A stretch of DNA of 64,000 bases, from assembly GCA_032173965.1 (NCBI GenBank), contig JAVUNC010000019.1, positions 8,804,501 to 8,868,500 of the forward strand, in the 5' to 3' direction. Source of the DNA: Sitta carolinensis. Taxonomy: Eukaryota > Chordata > Aves > Passeriformes > Sittidae. A program made the position numbers and the translations under genes. Of the stretch, positions 28,784 through 43,033 are shown one piece after another. Under the pieces are notes generated by a model. The model worked only from the letters and a program-made list of their open reading frames with translations. It made no database searches and was not told the origin of the DNA. Each line of letters starts with the position of its first letter. Position 1 is the stretch's first letter.

Positions 28784-31700
28784 AATATTTGGATTTGGTG
28801 ATAGCATTTGCTGGACATAGGATAAACCCCAGTAAAGAGCCTTGCAATCAAAACAAAACAAAACAAAAAATATACATTAAGTGACAAATCAAAGGAATTA
28901 CAATCCATGCATGCCTTGAAACTCAAGTTTCTGTTCCTGTGTTTCATTTTACAAAACAATACAGATGGAGCTAACCGAGGAGCAGGCAGTTCCATGCCTG
29001 CTTTCCATCAGATGATTGCAGAGGAATTGCTGTATCCTTTGAAATACAAGTGACATCTTCTCACCTGCTGAGTTTAATTTCAGAGTCCAGCACTATCATT
29101 AACAGATTTTTTTTTTTTAACTGAGTACTATTTTTCATTCATTCTCAACACAAACAGAAAGCTTTTCTCCAAAGGGCCATGCCTTTAGCTTCCCCTAGAG
29201 AAAGCAGATCATCCATCCAAAGGATACATGAATGGAAGGTATAATGTTCACACTCTTTTTAGAGTGTTTTATATACTGCTTCTTTCCTCATGAATGGGAA
29301 ACATGAACATAGTCTAAATATCTGTGTCTGAAGCTGTCTCTGAGGTATCCAAGCCCTTGCTTAACTTCACAGGGCTCCCCTTCTCTAGTGCCACAACACT
29401 GCTCAAAGGTCAGGTCAGATCACTAAGGTAGCTAAGAAGCATGTCCAGGAAATATGTTCTACAGATCATTTGCACGTGCAGGAGATACATTTTTCATATC
29501 TATTCCTGCATAAACAGGATTTAGATTCAATTTAGTTTTAGATTTACCAAAACATAGGCATGAGAAGAACAGGATTAGAACTGAACCATGTCAGCCTTGT
29601 AGTATAGTGTACTACAAAGTACTAACCCCAAAGTTTAGGTCAGTTCATATGAGAATAAAAATTACATTATTCAGCTCTTACTAGCTAGTCAGTAGAAACA
29701 AAAACCTTTCCTAATGTCATCTTACTCTTTATTGATTCTTCTCCTCTTGTCCCCTTTTCAGTCCCAGCTCTCCCTTACATAAGCATAATCAAATTGCAAG
29801 AGCAGTATCTGATCAAATTCTACTTTGCCCATTCTCAGCTTCATCTCTATTATTAGAGTCTCCCCAGTGCCTTTAATTTAATGAAAAGCCCTGCAGCCTA
29901 AATGTCATTGCTATTGCAGATTCCTATTTTAAATCTTCAGGCCCTGCAAGGCCTCACAGAAGGCACTACATGAGCTGGGTGGAGCATGCAGCAGAATGCA
30001 GGTCTGAGACACAGGAACAGACCCAACACCTGAGCAACAGCTCTCTAGAGACAGGGGAACAAAGCAGCAGTGTGTTCATCTCAACAGGGGGGCATGAGGT
30101 GTGGAAGAAAGGGGAGATGGTTGAAAATGATACTGGGTCTTTCTTAAGCAAAACCAGAAAGATTAAATCTCTTGTGTATTTTTTTTTTTATTATTGAGTT
30201 TTAAATAGCTTTATGAAAGTGTGGGATTTTTTTCTAACCTTTGGGGACAAAGGATTCTGATGTTATAGATAAGCTTTTTTTTTTTTTTTTTTTTTTTTCA
30301 ATTTCCTACCCATATGTCAGAAATACAGCTGTAGGCAAAAATTTACACATGCAATGAAACACAGGCTCAGACAGTTAGGTATGGTCCTCAAAATGCCTGG
30401 TTTCATTCATATAAACACTTTTGCAACCTTAAATGCACCAAAAATATCTGCTAATGCTATCCTTACCTTTGGTACTAGTTGCAGTAGAAAAAAATTACCA
30501 ATCAATGAAAATCTTGTCAAAGATGAGATAAAAATGCATCCTTCCTGCCTTTTCCTCTGGCAATTTGGACATTCATGTCAAAGTTATGTAAGGGCCAGAG
30601 ATAAGAAAATCCACATATGGTAATTCATACACCCAGTTTACTACAACATATGGCACAGTACAACTTGAACATGTGTTCACTGCCCTCCCCCCTCCCTTCC
30701 TTCTTTATTTTTTTTTTTTTTTAATTTGGGAGTCTCACAAGTATTTTCTGAATGTACGGGAAGTTTGGTATGTATGGGAAGCACAGAAGCTAGTAAAGAA
30801 CTTGTTAAAATGGACGAGTAGATTAAATCCACACAGGAATAAGGGAGATGGTTAGCTAGGCTGACTAGTCACAGAATGGTAGCACAAAAGAAAATGGCAT
30901 TTTTGGTGAGTTCTAGCAGTGAGAACAGGCTTCATGGTAGCCCCAGTCTTTAGTTCCACTTACTTGGGTGATTAGTTTATAAGGCTGTTTAATGAGAACT
31001 GAGCAGCTTTCTGCAAAGCACTTTCTAGAGCAGAAAGCTCTTGAATAGGTGGAATTTTAAAGTTCTACACAGAAGTATACTACATATGCATCATTTTACA
31101 CACGCCACAGTATGTATGATATGTAAGTGTCACATATTCGTACATATCTTGCGAGGGTACAAAAAATTTGCACATTTTTCCTAATATTTAAGGTGCTTCA
31201 ATGCTATCTAAAAAAAATGGCATCCAGACATAGAAGGCAACCCATCAGCTGACTTGTTACGTGACAGACCCAGAGGCAACTCCAAAGCATCAACACAACT
31301 ACGTGGGGAGACTGCCAAGGAGCCAGCTGCTGCTACTGGAAAATCTTCCCAAGCTTTGCATCTGTGTCCTCTTACTGCTGTCCAAAAAAACCCACCACAG
31401 TAAACGAAAACAATAACAATAATAATAAACAAAGAAAAAAAAAATCAAAAATCCATCTTTGTTGTGAATAACTCATAACATGTTACACAACACACTGTAT
31501 GCATCAGGACACGTATCTTTTCTCACTGATATTGCTGTATTCTAATCATTCGTGTGCTGCTTGGGACTTGCCTCTGGTGCCTTCCATGAAATTGCAACAT
31601 CTGAGCATCAAGGAAGCAATTCAGGAACCTAATCATGGATGTGTAGTGGCATTTTAGACACCTAGATCCCAGCTGCCTGAAGGACCCAGTTGTCCAAAAG

Positions 31701-32319
31701 GTTGTGCAGATGTTTAAAATCACTTGAGACTGTTAAATACAGTCCCCTCTCAAATAGCTGTCATGTGCTTTAGCAACAACAGGAACGTTAGACTTTATGC
31801 AAGATAGTTTTGTAGGATTTAGAAGTGAAAGTAGCTTTCCAATTTGCCCCTTCTCAGTGTGCTCTTGAGTTTCTGGATCAGTATAGTTACAAAATGCAAT
31901 TAGACAGGATAAATACCTAGATGGGATTCACTTGTTCTACACATTAAGCAGTAAAATCCCTTCTCTAAATATAGGAGTGGAAATTCAAGCAATTAAAAAA
32001 CAAAAAGTCTTTTCAAAGAATGCTTCTAAAAATTTCCTCCGGTTGAGTTTGCTATTACTAAGACTGACAGATGTCCTCAAAGTTTTTTCAGTGTCATCCT
32101 CTGGAAACTATTGAAATGGTTCAAATGATGAGTGATTGATCAATGAATGAACACCCAGAATGTTGCAATGGGATATGCTGAACAGGCTCTGGGTCCTTCT
32201 GGTACCTGTGATCTACAGCTGTGCAAGACTCAGCAATGCAGTACATGCATTGCTACCTCCATGTGGAATCCTTAAAATAAGAAAAAAATTTTAAAAATCT
32301 ATCAAACCAAGCGAATATG

Positions 32320-32321
<2 letters not shown>

Positions 32322-32353
<32 letters not shown>
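32322..32353. repeat. Poly-A tract, 32 bases
   Basis: Pure A run in intronic DNA without a recognisable retroposon body on its left. Confidence 0.95.
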
Positions 32354-32356
<3 letters not shown>

Positions 32357-35300
32357 ACATGAACAGAAAATATACTTGTATGGATAGTTTTATTTTCCTC
32401 AAGTAAGGTAGGTTCTCTCTTTGTAGCACTAACTTTTCTTTATATTGTTGGAAAGCCAGACAAGATTAAGGGATGAACAAAATCTGTGGTGTAAATGAAA
32501 GAGAGTAAGCAATACAAACATGTCCTCACAGAAAGTTCAAGAATTTTTAGAGCTTAAGAAGAGGTTTTTTTTTCCTGCAGAACACAGGGCAAGAAAAATG
32601 CTCCTGAATAATGGGTTGCTCAAGGAGAACATTTGAGCAAACATTGGCAATTCTGCTTGATGTGGTTTAAAAGCTGAGTCATGAGTCTGCAGCACATGGA
32701 GGTGAGGGCTCTAGAGGAAACAGGTCTGGCTTAGCTTGGATCAGCAGCCTCCATGGCTCTTCAAGAATGTGAAGCAGTGTCAAAAATTTGAAAAAGCCCA
32801 TATTTGATTAGGATGACAGTCTTTTTAATGAGATGTTTTAGGAATAATTTTACCAATCCTTTAAAACCTACATAAAATATGAAGGATATATTTTCTTGGG
32901 GTTAAGGTTCCAGTTTATCACTTTCTCCTTCCATGTGAAGACCACAGACAACTTTCATGAATGGCTGAATCTAAAATAATTCCAGGTTAAGCTTTTTAAA
33001 AATTTTAAGGTTTTATGCAAATTGGGTTAGTTTTAGGTTCTCAAATACTAGCTCATTGAATGGTTTATTCTAAACAAGGATATCCTTTTTTTCACCCCCA
33101 GATGTTTGTAGTATTTGAGCAAGGGTTTAAAATGAGCCTTTTAAAATACTGCATTATGTTTCTTGAAGCTTCACTGTGAAGTCTGATGAGCAGAGGAACA
33201 GTGATTAATTGTAGTTTGCTGTCTTGCATTCCAAAATAGCAATTTTCCAATTTAAATCTCTTGTATATTTTTGTAAGAGTGTAATTTATATTCTCCCTCC
33301 TGTGACTTCCCAAGTTAAGACACAATTTAGATATAATTCCACAATATTAGAATTGTGGAAAATTAAGCTCTTTTAACTGAATATTCAAGCAAAGAATGTG
33401 TTTTGGGCTATGCCATAAATCATGCTTGTCAGATCCTTCAAAGGAATTATTCTGTACAACTACCTTGTCTATTATTTAGACAGCACAGACACTGAACAAG
33501 ATAATTCAGCAGTACTGTATCTGATTTACATATGGTTGTCTCCCTTTAATCTCAGGCTTTGAAAGCACCATCTATTTTCAATTTAACTTCAAAATTGTTA
33601 AATTTTATTTTGATTGCCTCATAATTGCACTGCATGTGCATATTTAGAGCCTTTTGGGCTTCTACTCAAAGATGATCTGGGGGTTTGATGATAACTAATG
33701 AACCATGGCAACCAAGTGGTGCTGAACTCTTGTATTCAAGGCACATAACTCACCATGAAATTACTGACACTTTCAGTTAGGCTGTTCTCTTGTTCTAAAC
33801 ATTTCTCAGGAAATTTTCTAATCGAAATCTTTTGTGGAACCAAGAGACTAATTCACAACAGAAAATCAAGCATAAGGAAATAATCTTCCAACTTGTTCCA
33901 GAATTTTACATTTCAAGTAAATGTAATTTACCTGTACATTAATTCCTAAATCTATCACTGGACTTTTCATGTCAAAAAGTTACCTATGAACCCCTTTCCC
34001 ACAGAAATACTTTTCAACAGAAATGTTTATTTTCAAGCCATTTATATTAAGAAACATCACATTTTTATATGGCAGATGGAAAGCTGAAATCATTATTTAT
34101 AAAAATAAACCGGTAAAATCTGGTTGAAAACCTAAGAATTTAAATATGCAACTGGGGTGTAGATTTCTTTGTTTTTAAGGTTTGGAAGATTATTATTTTG
34201 ATTTCTTAAACCACTACTCATAAACTGAAATATAAATTTGCAAAACAAAAAAACCCCAAGAAAACAAAAATAAACCAACAAAAATAAAAACCCACCAAAA
34301 AGATGGAGAAAAAGATATGAAAAAGTGGGAGTTGTTCTGCACAGGAGAAGGCAAATCAGTGCTAAAACAGAGATAGATTGAGATTTGAGGCAATTCTTAC
34401 TGTAGAACTTTATTGAAGGGGAAAGATGAAAAGAGTAGTACTCACCAGCTGGAAAGCTTAAATTGGGAAAATTCTTTGGGCTATGTGTCAAAAATTTGTA
34501 TATGACCTGTATTAATAATAATTAGGATAAATGTCCAGGAATTACCTCTTAATTATTTACTTTCTTTAAGAATTAAAGACATATTCTGTGTAGCATTGAA
34601 ACTTGAGCTATGAACTGTCCTCTAAATTACAATTATAGCAAGACAGAGACATTTAAGTGAATCTCTTTTGTGAAATCAATATATATGTGGCAAAGTATGC
34701 TTCAGACTAGACTGTACAGATTATTTGGGTGCACACATAAATGCAGGTTTGACTGAAGAACCTGGACCCCTACAGGGTTTAACAGTTACCTCATCAATTT
34801 GTTCAAAGCTAGCTGGATTTACTTGCATAAGTTGTAGTCACACTTTTGATTCAGACTCATAAATTCATTTATTAGCACTTCAGTCTCAGGTGATTTAAAC
34901 ACTAAAGCAAAACTCAATGGGATGCAGGTACGTGAGACATAAAACCTGAAAAAAAATTATTTCACAAGTCGATTTTGATAGCCAAATAAAATTTTAAAGG
35001 TGAATCAAGAAACACAATTGGGATTTTGCAAATATTTAAGTATTTACTATGAAACCCATTGGAGTCTGGTTCTTTTACAAATCTCACTAGGTATATATAA
35101 GCATGTTTAAATATATTAGTATACTTATTTTTCTCTCTCCCCCTCTCTATTCAAAAATATAGGAAGGCCTGAAGCGGTTTCCCACTTGGAATGATTCACT
35201 TCTGCATGTAATGATTGTTATTTCCTAATAAGCATTAATAAGCCCCAAGAGGACTGTTCCAAGGGCCTGTAAAAATAATACTAAAAAGCAAAGATTTTCA

Positions 35301-35453
35301 ATTGTAAAGACCTGGCTGCACCCAACAGCAAAGGTTTCAAGTTTCATTCCCAGCTCAGCATTTTAGCTTCTGTTTTGTATAGTCAATGGCCTGACTGTAC
35401 ATCTTCAGGACTACATTTTCACATTTTTAAAATGCTGCTAAATGCTACTTTGT

Positions 35454-35480
35454 GGGGGTGTGGGTTGGCGGGGAGTGGGG
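35454..35480 (+). other. G-quadruplex-forming motif
   Basis: Four G runs (GGGGG, GGG, GGGG, GGGG) are separated by loops of 3, 5 and 3 bases, which meets the standard G3+N1-7 rule. The G-rich strand is the plus strand, which is the template for NRXN1. The flanks are AT-rich. Folding is predicted from the pattern only. Confidence 0.75.
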
Positions 35481-38400
35481 AGTTTGGTCTTTTTTTAACA
35501 CTTTTTGGTGTAGCCTCTTTCTTTTGTATAAAAGCCAAGCCCTTTTATTTAACATAGGGAAAAAGCACAACTCAGTTCTTTCAGTCACTGAATACTCCTC
35601 TTTTTGAACACATGCTCCCTTGTGACACAGGCTGCATCACAAGCTCACTTGTTAAAGCCCTGGCACTCTGTTATTCACCACAAGCTATGGAAATGCCACT
35701 AGCTACTCCATTAGCTTCTGTTCTGTAAGTAAAATGTCAATTTTCTGCACCTCTACGTGTTTCTGATATGCATGTAAGGGGTGCTAGGAGCCTGGAGCAA
35801 AGATATTGTTTGGTTTAGAAAAAAGCTAAATGAGAAAAAGACATCATCTGGAGAGTCAGCTTTGACATTTTTAATTTTCTATGAGTTGGACATACGTATT
35901 TGCATAATGGATACATCTAACTTTGAGCAATCATTAGCCAAACAGGGATATCTCTCCAGCAAAAGCAATTCCTTGCTGTTTGCTTAGGTGTCATAACACA
36001 ATGCAGTGACATCTGAATGTCCCCACCACTACTGTGGGCAGCAGAGGAAAGAATTATGCTTTTTCTTTCACCTCACAAACCCCCCCCAAACGCATACTCA
36101 GAAGAAAAGTTAATTACACTAACAAATAAAAAAGAATAGTGAAACATGTATTTGTTGGTTGATGGGAACCTAAAATTAAGCAAACAACCATGAATGATTT
36201 CTTTCCTGAAAGCTTCAGAATACACCTCTCACTAGCAGTTTTGGGAATCTTCCCTGCACTCTTCTAAACCTGATAAATAATGGAGGTCGTTTACAACATA
36301 ATTTTCTGCACTGGAAGTTTCCTTATTGCATATATACAATAGTATCCAGTTCAATCCTGTTTGGTGTTTTCAGGTAAAAGCATAATCCAAAAGAACTGGC
36401 CACCAAAATAAATAGATCAGAAAAGCAAAGTGATGAATAGGTAAAGCATATGCATCTGCCAGTTGTTCCTGTTGACCAGTCCTCAAAGGCAGCATGGGAA
36501 TTTTTCCTACAGAACAATCTCTACCTGTATATGCAAATAGATCACCTGTGTGCCTTAACAGAGAGCTACAGGAATGTTTATTTTTTTTTTACTTGCACAT
36601 ACTGTTTTTAAACTACACAAGAGATACATCTATAAACAGGGGTGTTGAGCTCACAGCTCAAGCAGGTGAGTCTGCTTGTGCTTTTGTTTTTTGTAACTAG
36701 ACTGACCCTCCATGGTGCTGCAGATCTATAGACCATAATATAAACTTAAGCATCTATCACAGGATGCGAAACTTTCATGGTAGACACTGAAGGAAAAAGC
36801 AATTTTTCCTATCCTTGTTACAGCCCTATGTCACTAATGAAAGAATATGAGGGAACAATCTTGCTATTGTACATCAAAAGAGCTTACTGTCTTCCCCTTG
36901 AAGTGCTTGGTTATTAATCAATTCTGAAGTCATAGGTAACTAGACAAGCACTGTATAGAACTTCAGTCAGTGCCTTCTGACGTCAAGGACTTTCTTGATA
37001 ATGATAATTAGCTTTAAAATATTCCTCCGAGATCTTGAGATTCAACACTTAACTGTGATGGCTTCTGTGCTGCACATGGCAGTTGTTCAGGGCAACTGGA
37101 AGTCTACTCCCTGAGCAGCCACAACCTACTTTTTGTTTCAATTTGATCAACACAGTGGTTGCCAGCAAAATCTAAGTTACGTATTAGCATAAATATATTG
37201 AGATCTGAAAGGGCTGCTATATACAGCACATGTAAATTATTTACATCTAGTCAACCCAAGTGACTGCAGACATTGTAAGGAGCACAGCTGCTGCTGGTGC
37301 TAGAACCTTGAAGCTGTTTCTTAATATGAATATTCATCATTACTCTCTTAGAAGACTGTAGGGGAAAACATAGTCAATAAAAGTATATTCTGTGTTTTGT
37401 AATCAGTAAACAACATAAGCAAAATAGTATGTGGAGGACATAGAGCAGCTGCTCTTTCCAAATGAATGCCTAATTGTGAAATATTTAGACCTCAGCACTA
37501 TGATTTCCTTAACAATTCTTTTTCCTCTTAGAGTAGATTGGATGTCCTTGTGCTTTATTTAGATTTTCTTTTTTTCTCCTCCACTCGCATGTTACTGCAG
37601 AGTCTAAAGCAAACAATCATGGGACAAAGGATTCAGATAAAGTAACTTCACAATAATGACCTACATTTACACAATGCTTCTTTATCCCAGGGCATCCCCA
37701 GGCACCATAGTTACAGCATATGTAGGAATTTCACACTGATAAGCAAAATATACTTATGGCATAGGTAATCCATTTGCCACTGACGCTTTGGATTGATGGA
37801 GAAACCCATAATGTGTGCACCACAGTTTGCCTCCTGGCCCTCAGGCAGAAGAGTGGTTTGAGCACTGAATGCAGCAAAATGCACTTTGGAGCCTCACCAA
37901 TGAACTCTGTAATATTACACAAGTTAACATTGCAGAGCTTAGGGCTTGTATCCAAGATCATAAAGCACATATGGAAACAAGATTTCCTTGGTGCACAGAG
38001 GCTCTTAGTAATTGTGACTGCACAGGTAAGTTCCTAAACCTGTGTGCAGACCATGTGTGATCCACAGTAACTCGTCACAGGGATGCCAACCAGCAACAGA
38101 CATTTGCTTTCATGGCAGCACCTCAGAGAATCTGCTCTCTAATGAAAACTCATTCTTGGAACTCACTATGCCTTTGAACATTTCAATGTCTGTATTCATA
38201 AATACGGTGACCACAGATCTAGCTCTTTTTAATAGCTTAATTCTTGTTCATTTCAAATTGTTGTTCAGAAAAAATTTGGTCTGTTTAAATTATACTGTGT
38301 CCTAAAAAAACAAACACAAGCCGTTTTACCTGTGCAACAATAAAAAAGATAAATTTTACTGTTCCAAATACCTTCTAAAGCCTCTACGGGGATAAAAAGG

Positions 38401-40990
38401 TGCTATTATTTTCAAAAACACTTTTTATTTTCAGAAAATACATTATAGTGTTTAAAATTTTTTAAAGATCTGAGAGCACCTAAATATTTCACCAACAAAT
38501 TAGAAACATAATCTTTCAGCAAAAAAAAAAAAAAAAAAAATTAGATAATCTTCATATCATTCCCAAAAAGAGAAATGTGCTTATACAACTTCAAGTACTG
38601 CAGTGATATGGAATTTTTATTTATATTTGTACAATCGAATGCAATTCTTTGGCACTGTAAAATATGAAATTCAAAAAGTATCATATATGTGGTGGTAACT
38701 GCTGCATGAATCTTCCCAGCTGAAAAAAGTTAAATCTGTACAGCAAGCAAACGTTGATGCACACCAGGAGAAAACTGGACTGAGGTGTTTAACCTCTAAA
38801 AGTCAGCTGATCTCAAAGCACAACCACCTTTTTTTTTTTTTTTTCTGAATTAGATCACCAGATTTTATTTATAAGGAGACAACAGCTATTGTCACCAGAG
38901 ACTACATTCTGAAAGAGAAAGCTCTTGTATCATTAATATTACTGGGAGCTTTTTTGATAGCACAAATATCCAGTGAATGGATATTTACTGGGCATCAATT
39001 AGCACCACTGATTCACCTCTTGCCATGTTGTTCTCCTAAAATCCTATCTACCTATAAAAGTCATGAAAAAATCAATATATTGAAAGCTGTGATTTCTCAT
39101 TACCTGTTGAAAACTAATTAATGTTCTATCAACTTTACTATACTGTGCTTTCTACCATAAGTGTTTGCAAAGAATAATGGAGGGACACAGATATAAAGCA
39201 AGACATAAAGGGGTAGGAAAGGAACTACAGCCAAATCAGCTAATTGTTCTTGACCACATTTTTGTTTTCTCTGTACTTACTAAACCCTTCAGGGGAGCTT
39301 CCCTACTGTATGGGTTCCAGTACCCTTTCCCATCCAGTGGACATGTTAGGTGTCACCTTCTGGATCTTCAAAAGTCAATCCCACCACCCCACTGCTCCTC
39401 CCCTCATGCTGGGAGTGACTTTTTCTTCTGCATTACTCCTTATGCCCTGGTCAATGAGCTTCTGACCTGCACTAAGAACAAAGTCACATTCCCAGCCATC
39501 AAGAAACACAACAGGATGACAAGTTCCATGCACAGCAGGCTTTCCGTGCTACCACAGTACAGAGCCAGATGTTCGGATAGATATTTAATGACTAGACATT
39601 TCATTTTTATTTATTTAGTCATTGAAAGGAATTATTATTATTATTATGGATAATTTTCAAATTATTAGAGCAGATCAAATGATGTTGTTCTTTGTTTTTT
39701 GCTGCTAAATGGCAGCAGTGTAAAACATTTAATACAGCTTTACATCTGCTGTATCTCAAAATGCAACCAGAGAATTAAAAATTAATAAATAATGGGGTTG
39801 TCTTGCCTTGACAAAGCTATATACTGTAGCTCTCCTTTTTATTTGTTTTAATTTTAAAGAGAATAAATGCTTCAAGGTGTAGGTATAGTAAGGAAACAGC
39901 TGGATGAAAACCAGAAAGACCACTCAGCCTGAATCTTCTGCAATGAGTTTTAAAGAAGGCCTTTCACATTTTCTATCCTTACAATTTCTATGCCATTTGG
40001 GAAGGGGTGAGAGGTGGGAATTAAAATATTTCAAGCATGTTTTCCTGGGGGAATAAATTGAGAAAAGAAGAAATATTCTTTTATAATGTCAATCTTTATA
40101 CACACAATCCATATCCTTTTGTTTGTTTGTTTTAAAACCTGGTGATAATGGGTTTAGATTTTGTATTTACTTCAAGAGCTCAGAATGTTTGTATTTGGAT
40201 AAGCAAAAAACACAGGTTGCTTTCTACCTACAACCAAGAAAAGCCATAGCTACAATTTTTTCCTGAGTCTTTCCACAAGAACATTAGGGTACATCTATGC
40301 ATAACAAATATTGTCAATCACTGTGAAGGATAATCTATTGAATGATATGATTTTAACCATTTTAATTTGCTTTACTAACATAAAGCAGATATTTAATTAT
40401 AGCAAGTGGCTAATCTGTTCACACTATTTTGTCTTAAGATTGTGTTCTGTTTTAGAGTTTTCATTTTCCGAAAAATTTTTAGCTACCTGTTCCTTATCAG
40501 TAACTCTCCTTCTATTATCTTCTTTCTCTTAATCTCTCATGCTTGCTGTTCTTTTTTTCTCACTTTATTTTCACTTTGCCCATCCCTGCTTTTCCTTCCT
40601 CACAGAGCTTGTTTTCCTAATCTGTCCTATGGAAACTTTCTCTGTAGTATTTACAAGCTCTCATTTTCAGAGAGATTTTCTAAGCATATGCTGAGGTGCC
40701 TAATGATTCAAAGCTTTACAGATGTTACAGAATTACAATTCTTTTAATATTCCTTTGGCATAGCTTATTATGGACACACAGAGGCTGAGAAGTTCTGACC
40801 TCCAAAATATGAAGGATCTCTACAAAGGCAGAGCTGGAGTTTAACTAAGCCTTTGTTATTTTGCCTTCACAGCTTAAATAGATAATAAATACAGAAAAGG
40901 AAAAAGCTTTCTGCTACAACACAACTAATGAGAGAATCTGGGTTAAAAGTACATGAAATGCAGAATGAAAATGCACTTGAGTATGTCCAA

Positions 40991-41340
40991 GAAGTCACAG
41001 AGTTGTCAGGGTGGAAGGGACCTCTGGCAATCATCCATTCCAACCCCTCTGCCAGGGCAGGGTCACCTGGAGCAGGTGACACAGGAACGTGTCCAGGTGG
41101 GGTTTGAATGTCCCCAGGGAGGGAGACTCCACAGCCTCCCAGGGCAGCTCTGCCAGTGCTCTGCACCCTCGATGGAAAGAAATTCTCCCTCATGCTGAGG
41201 CAGGTTTATAAACTTCTCGTGCCTTGTGCTGTCACTGGCCATGACCGAAAAGACCAGGCTTTGAGATATTCACATGCAATAATAAGATCCCCTCTATTTT
41301 GTATTCTCCAGATGAAAAAGGTCCAACTCCTGGACTGCTC
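40991..41340 (-). mobile_element. CR1 LINE fragment, minus strand
   Basis: Seen on the plus strand as the reverse complement of a CR1: GTCACAGAGTTGTCAGGGTG, GGAAGGGACCTCTGG, CCAACCCCTCTGCC, GGTTTGAATGTCCCCAGGGA, GGAGACTCCACAGCCTCCCA and TCCCTCATGCTGAGGCAGG, then AATAAGATCCCCTCTATTTT and GTATTCTCCAGATG. It holds the 3' untranslated region and the decayed end of the reverse transcriptase frame. It is in the same orientation as NRXN1, unlike the other CR1 copies here. Confidence 0.93.
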
Positions 41341-42211
41341 AGAACTAAATTTTCACCAGTTAGAAGAATCTTTACCAAAAAAATTCAGCTTTGACTGCTT
41401 ACAGTCCATTATGCAATGAAGTGAAAAATAAAATAAAATAGGACTTTAGGCATACTGGAGAGAAAAGCATTTATTTTTAAGCTAAATAGAGCCTCCAGTA
41501 CAATTAAAGTTGAATTTTAGAAAGAATAAGGTTTAGAAAAATATTTTTGAACAAAGTAAAATCATGATCCCCCTTTTTAATAAATAATTCTATTTTCATA
41601 TCCAATTATAGATGCCTATTTAGCAGAGTCATTCAAGATGCAAGTTGTTTCATTAAGATAATAAAGACAGGAAGACAATGATGTAAGATTGTTTCAGATA
41701 CAGGTTGGCTGGTTCTCTCTGCAATTAATGAATGAATTAATTAAACTTGACAAAACCCAAAATGCACTAGACAGCTCATCCAAGAAGCAGTGCCAGTTCT
41801 GCATATGACTGCAACCCAAGGAGCAGCTGAGGTTTCCTGAAATCTAACTGGTCAAAAGAAAACATTTATGCCACTGGGGTTGGGGTTCCACATTTCTGCT
41901 TTGATTACAGTCACAAACAAGCTCATTTGAGTGAGTTAAGCACAACTTCAAGTGGCAGAGTTAGGGAGCCAAAGTACCTTGGGAACAGAATTTCATCAAA
42001 CTTGCAGTGTCCATTATTTTTTCCTATGTAGATTTTTCTCACCCACAAATACAGTACCATGGAAGATATTCACCATGGAATTATTGAGTTCTTTCTCCTA
42101 GATGTTGTAATAGAATGTTAGAATGTTTGTGCATCACCTGTGATGCAAATTTCTCCAAGTTTGCTGGTTCTGGGCTTGACAGTTTAGATTAAGTCTTTAA
42201 ACCCCCATTTG

Positions 42212-42243
<32 letters not shown>
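42212..42243. repeat. Poly-A tract, 32 bases
   Basis: Pure A run, followed by GAAAAAA. No associated element was recognised. Confidence 0.95.
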
Positions 42244-42245
<2 letters not shown>

Positions 42246-42977
42246 AAAAATTACGTGCTAATTTCTCAGCCCAGTCAGCAGCTAATTAACAACCTGAAAG
42301 GAAACATGAAAAAACTGTACTACACAGTGAAAGGGAACGCCTCAAGAGTTTCCAAATATAATCTTGTTTGCAGGTTTGTCTTGGGTTTTGGTATTGTTTT
42401 TCAATATTGTTTTTCTGTGGCAAAGTTGTTTCAGAACAAACTTCATTAATTTTGCACTAAGAAATACCTCACAGACATGTTTATCTTTAATTACAGTAAT
42501 TTCTTGCTCAGACTGCTGCTTTCTCTAAATGGTAAATTCTTACTTGGAGTGACAAGTGATTTTGAGTAATTTGAGTGTTTGCAATAGTCCTCTCACATTC
42601 CCTTTGTTTTCCCATTTGTCTTACCTCATACCTATCTACTAAAGGAAAGAGAAAGTAGATTAAGGATTGCTGCTTTCATTTTTTTTCACTTTAATAAAAA
42701 TTATTGCTTATGTATATTGTGAATCTGGGGAGCTACACGTCAAAGCTACACACAAATGCTTTCAAGAAAGACAACACCGCACCCTTCTGTGATATTCCAG
42801 ACTATTACATCTATGATAGCAAGGAAAGTAAATAACATTCCCCCTTATACTTGATAAATGTCACAAAGAACTGGTGTGCACAGGGTTGAAAAGTCAACTG
42901 GTGTGCAACACTGGCACACTAATTAAGCCAATTTCAATCAGAGCCAAAATGACAGTGTCATCTAAAACCCAGCAGGC

Positions 42978-43033
42978 TGATGACAGGTATTGATGGCTGA
43001 CAGGTACTGATGACAGGTATTGATGACAGGTAT
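42978..43033 (+). repeat. 13-base minisatellite, four copies
   Basis: The unit TGATGACAGGTAT occurs exactly at 42978-42990, 43008-43020 and 43021-43033. A variant copy, TGATGGCTGACAGGTAC, fills 42991-43007. Each copy contains TGACAG, the core bound by MEIS/TGIF homeodomain proteins, and CAGGTA, an E2-box bound by ZEB or SNAI factors. Binding is inference. Confidence 0.9.

Larger units (their letters stand above)
18785..40990. other. Long intronic stretch with simple repeats
   Basis: No exon or transposon that I can recognise in about 22 kb. It contains an A run at 18827-18847, the tetranucleotide repeat at 19.4 kb, T runs at 23309-23332 and 30275-30298, the (TA)n repeat at 28.73 kb, a 32-base A run at 32322-32353, an A-rich patch at 34242-34298, the G-quadruplex motif at 35.45 kb, an A run at 38521-38540 and (ATT)6 at about 39632-39649. 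The segments 28390-28570 and 35185-35290 have dense AATTA or TAAT cores of the homeodomain type, but this is weak in AT-rich DNA. Confidence 0.6.

Noticed and set aside
30073..30092. CTCF-like core AACAGGGGGGCA
   Set aside because: It misses key CTCF consensus positions, so it is not supported as a binding site.
39165..39653. Longest open frame in the window, 162 codons on the plus strand
   Set aside because: The translation resembles no protein family known to me, ends in a repeat-coded Tyr run from (ATT)n, and has no promoter or splice context. Chance is the simplest reading.
42978..43033. Spaced short repeats that could look like a CRISPR array
   Set aside because: The units are 13 bases, directly adjacent, and lie in a vertebrate intron. 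This is a minisatellite.
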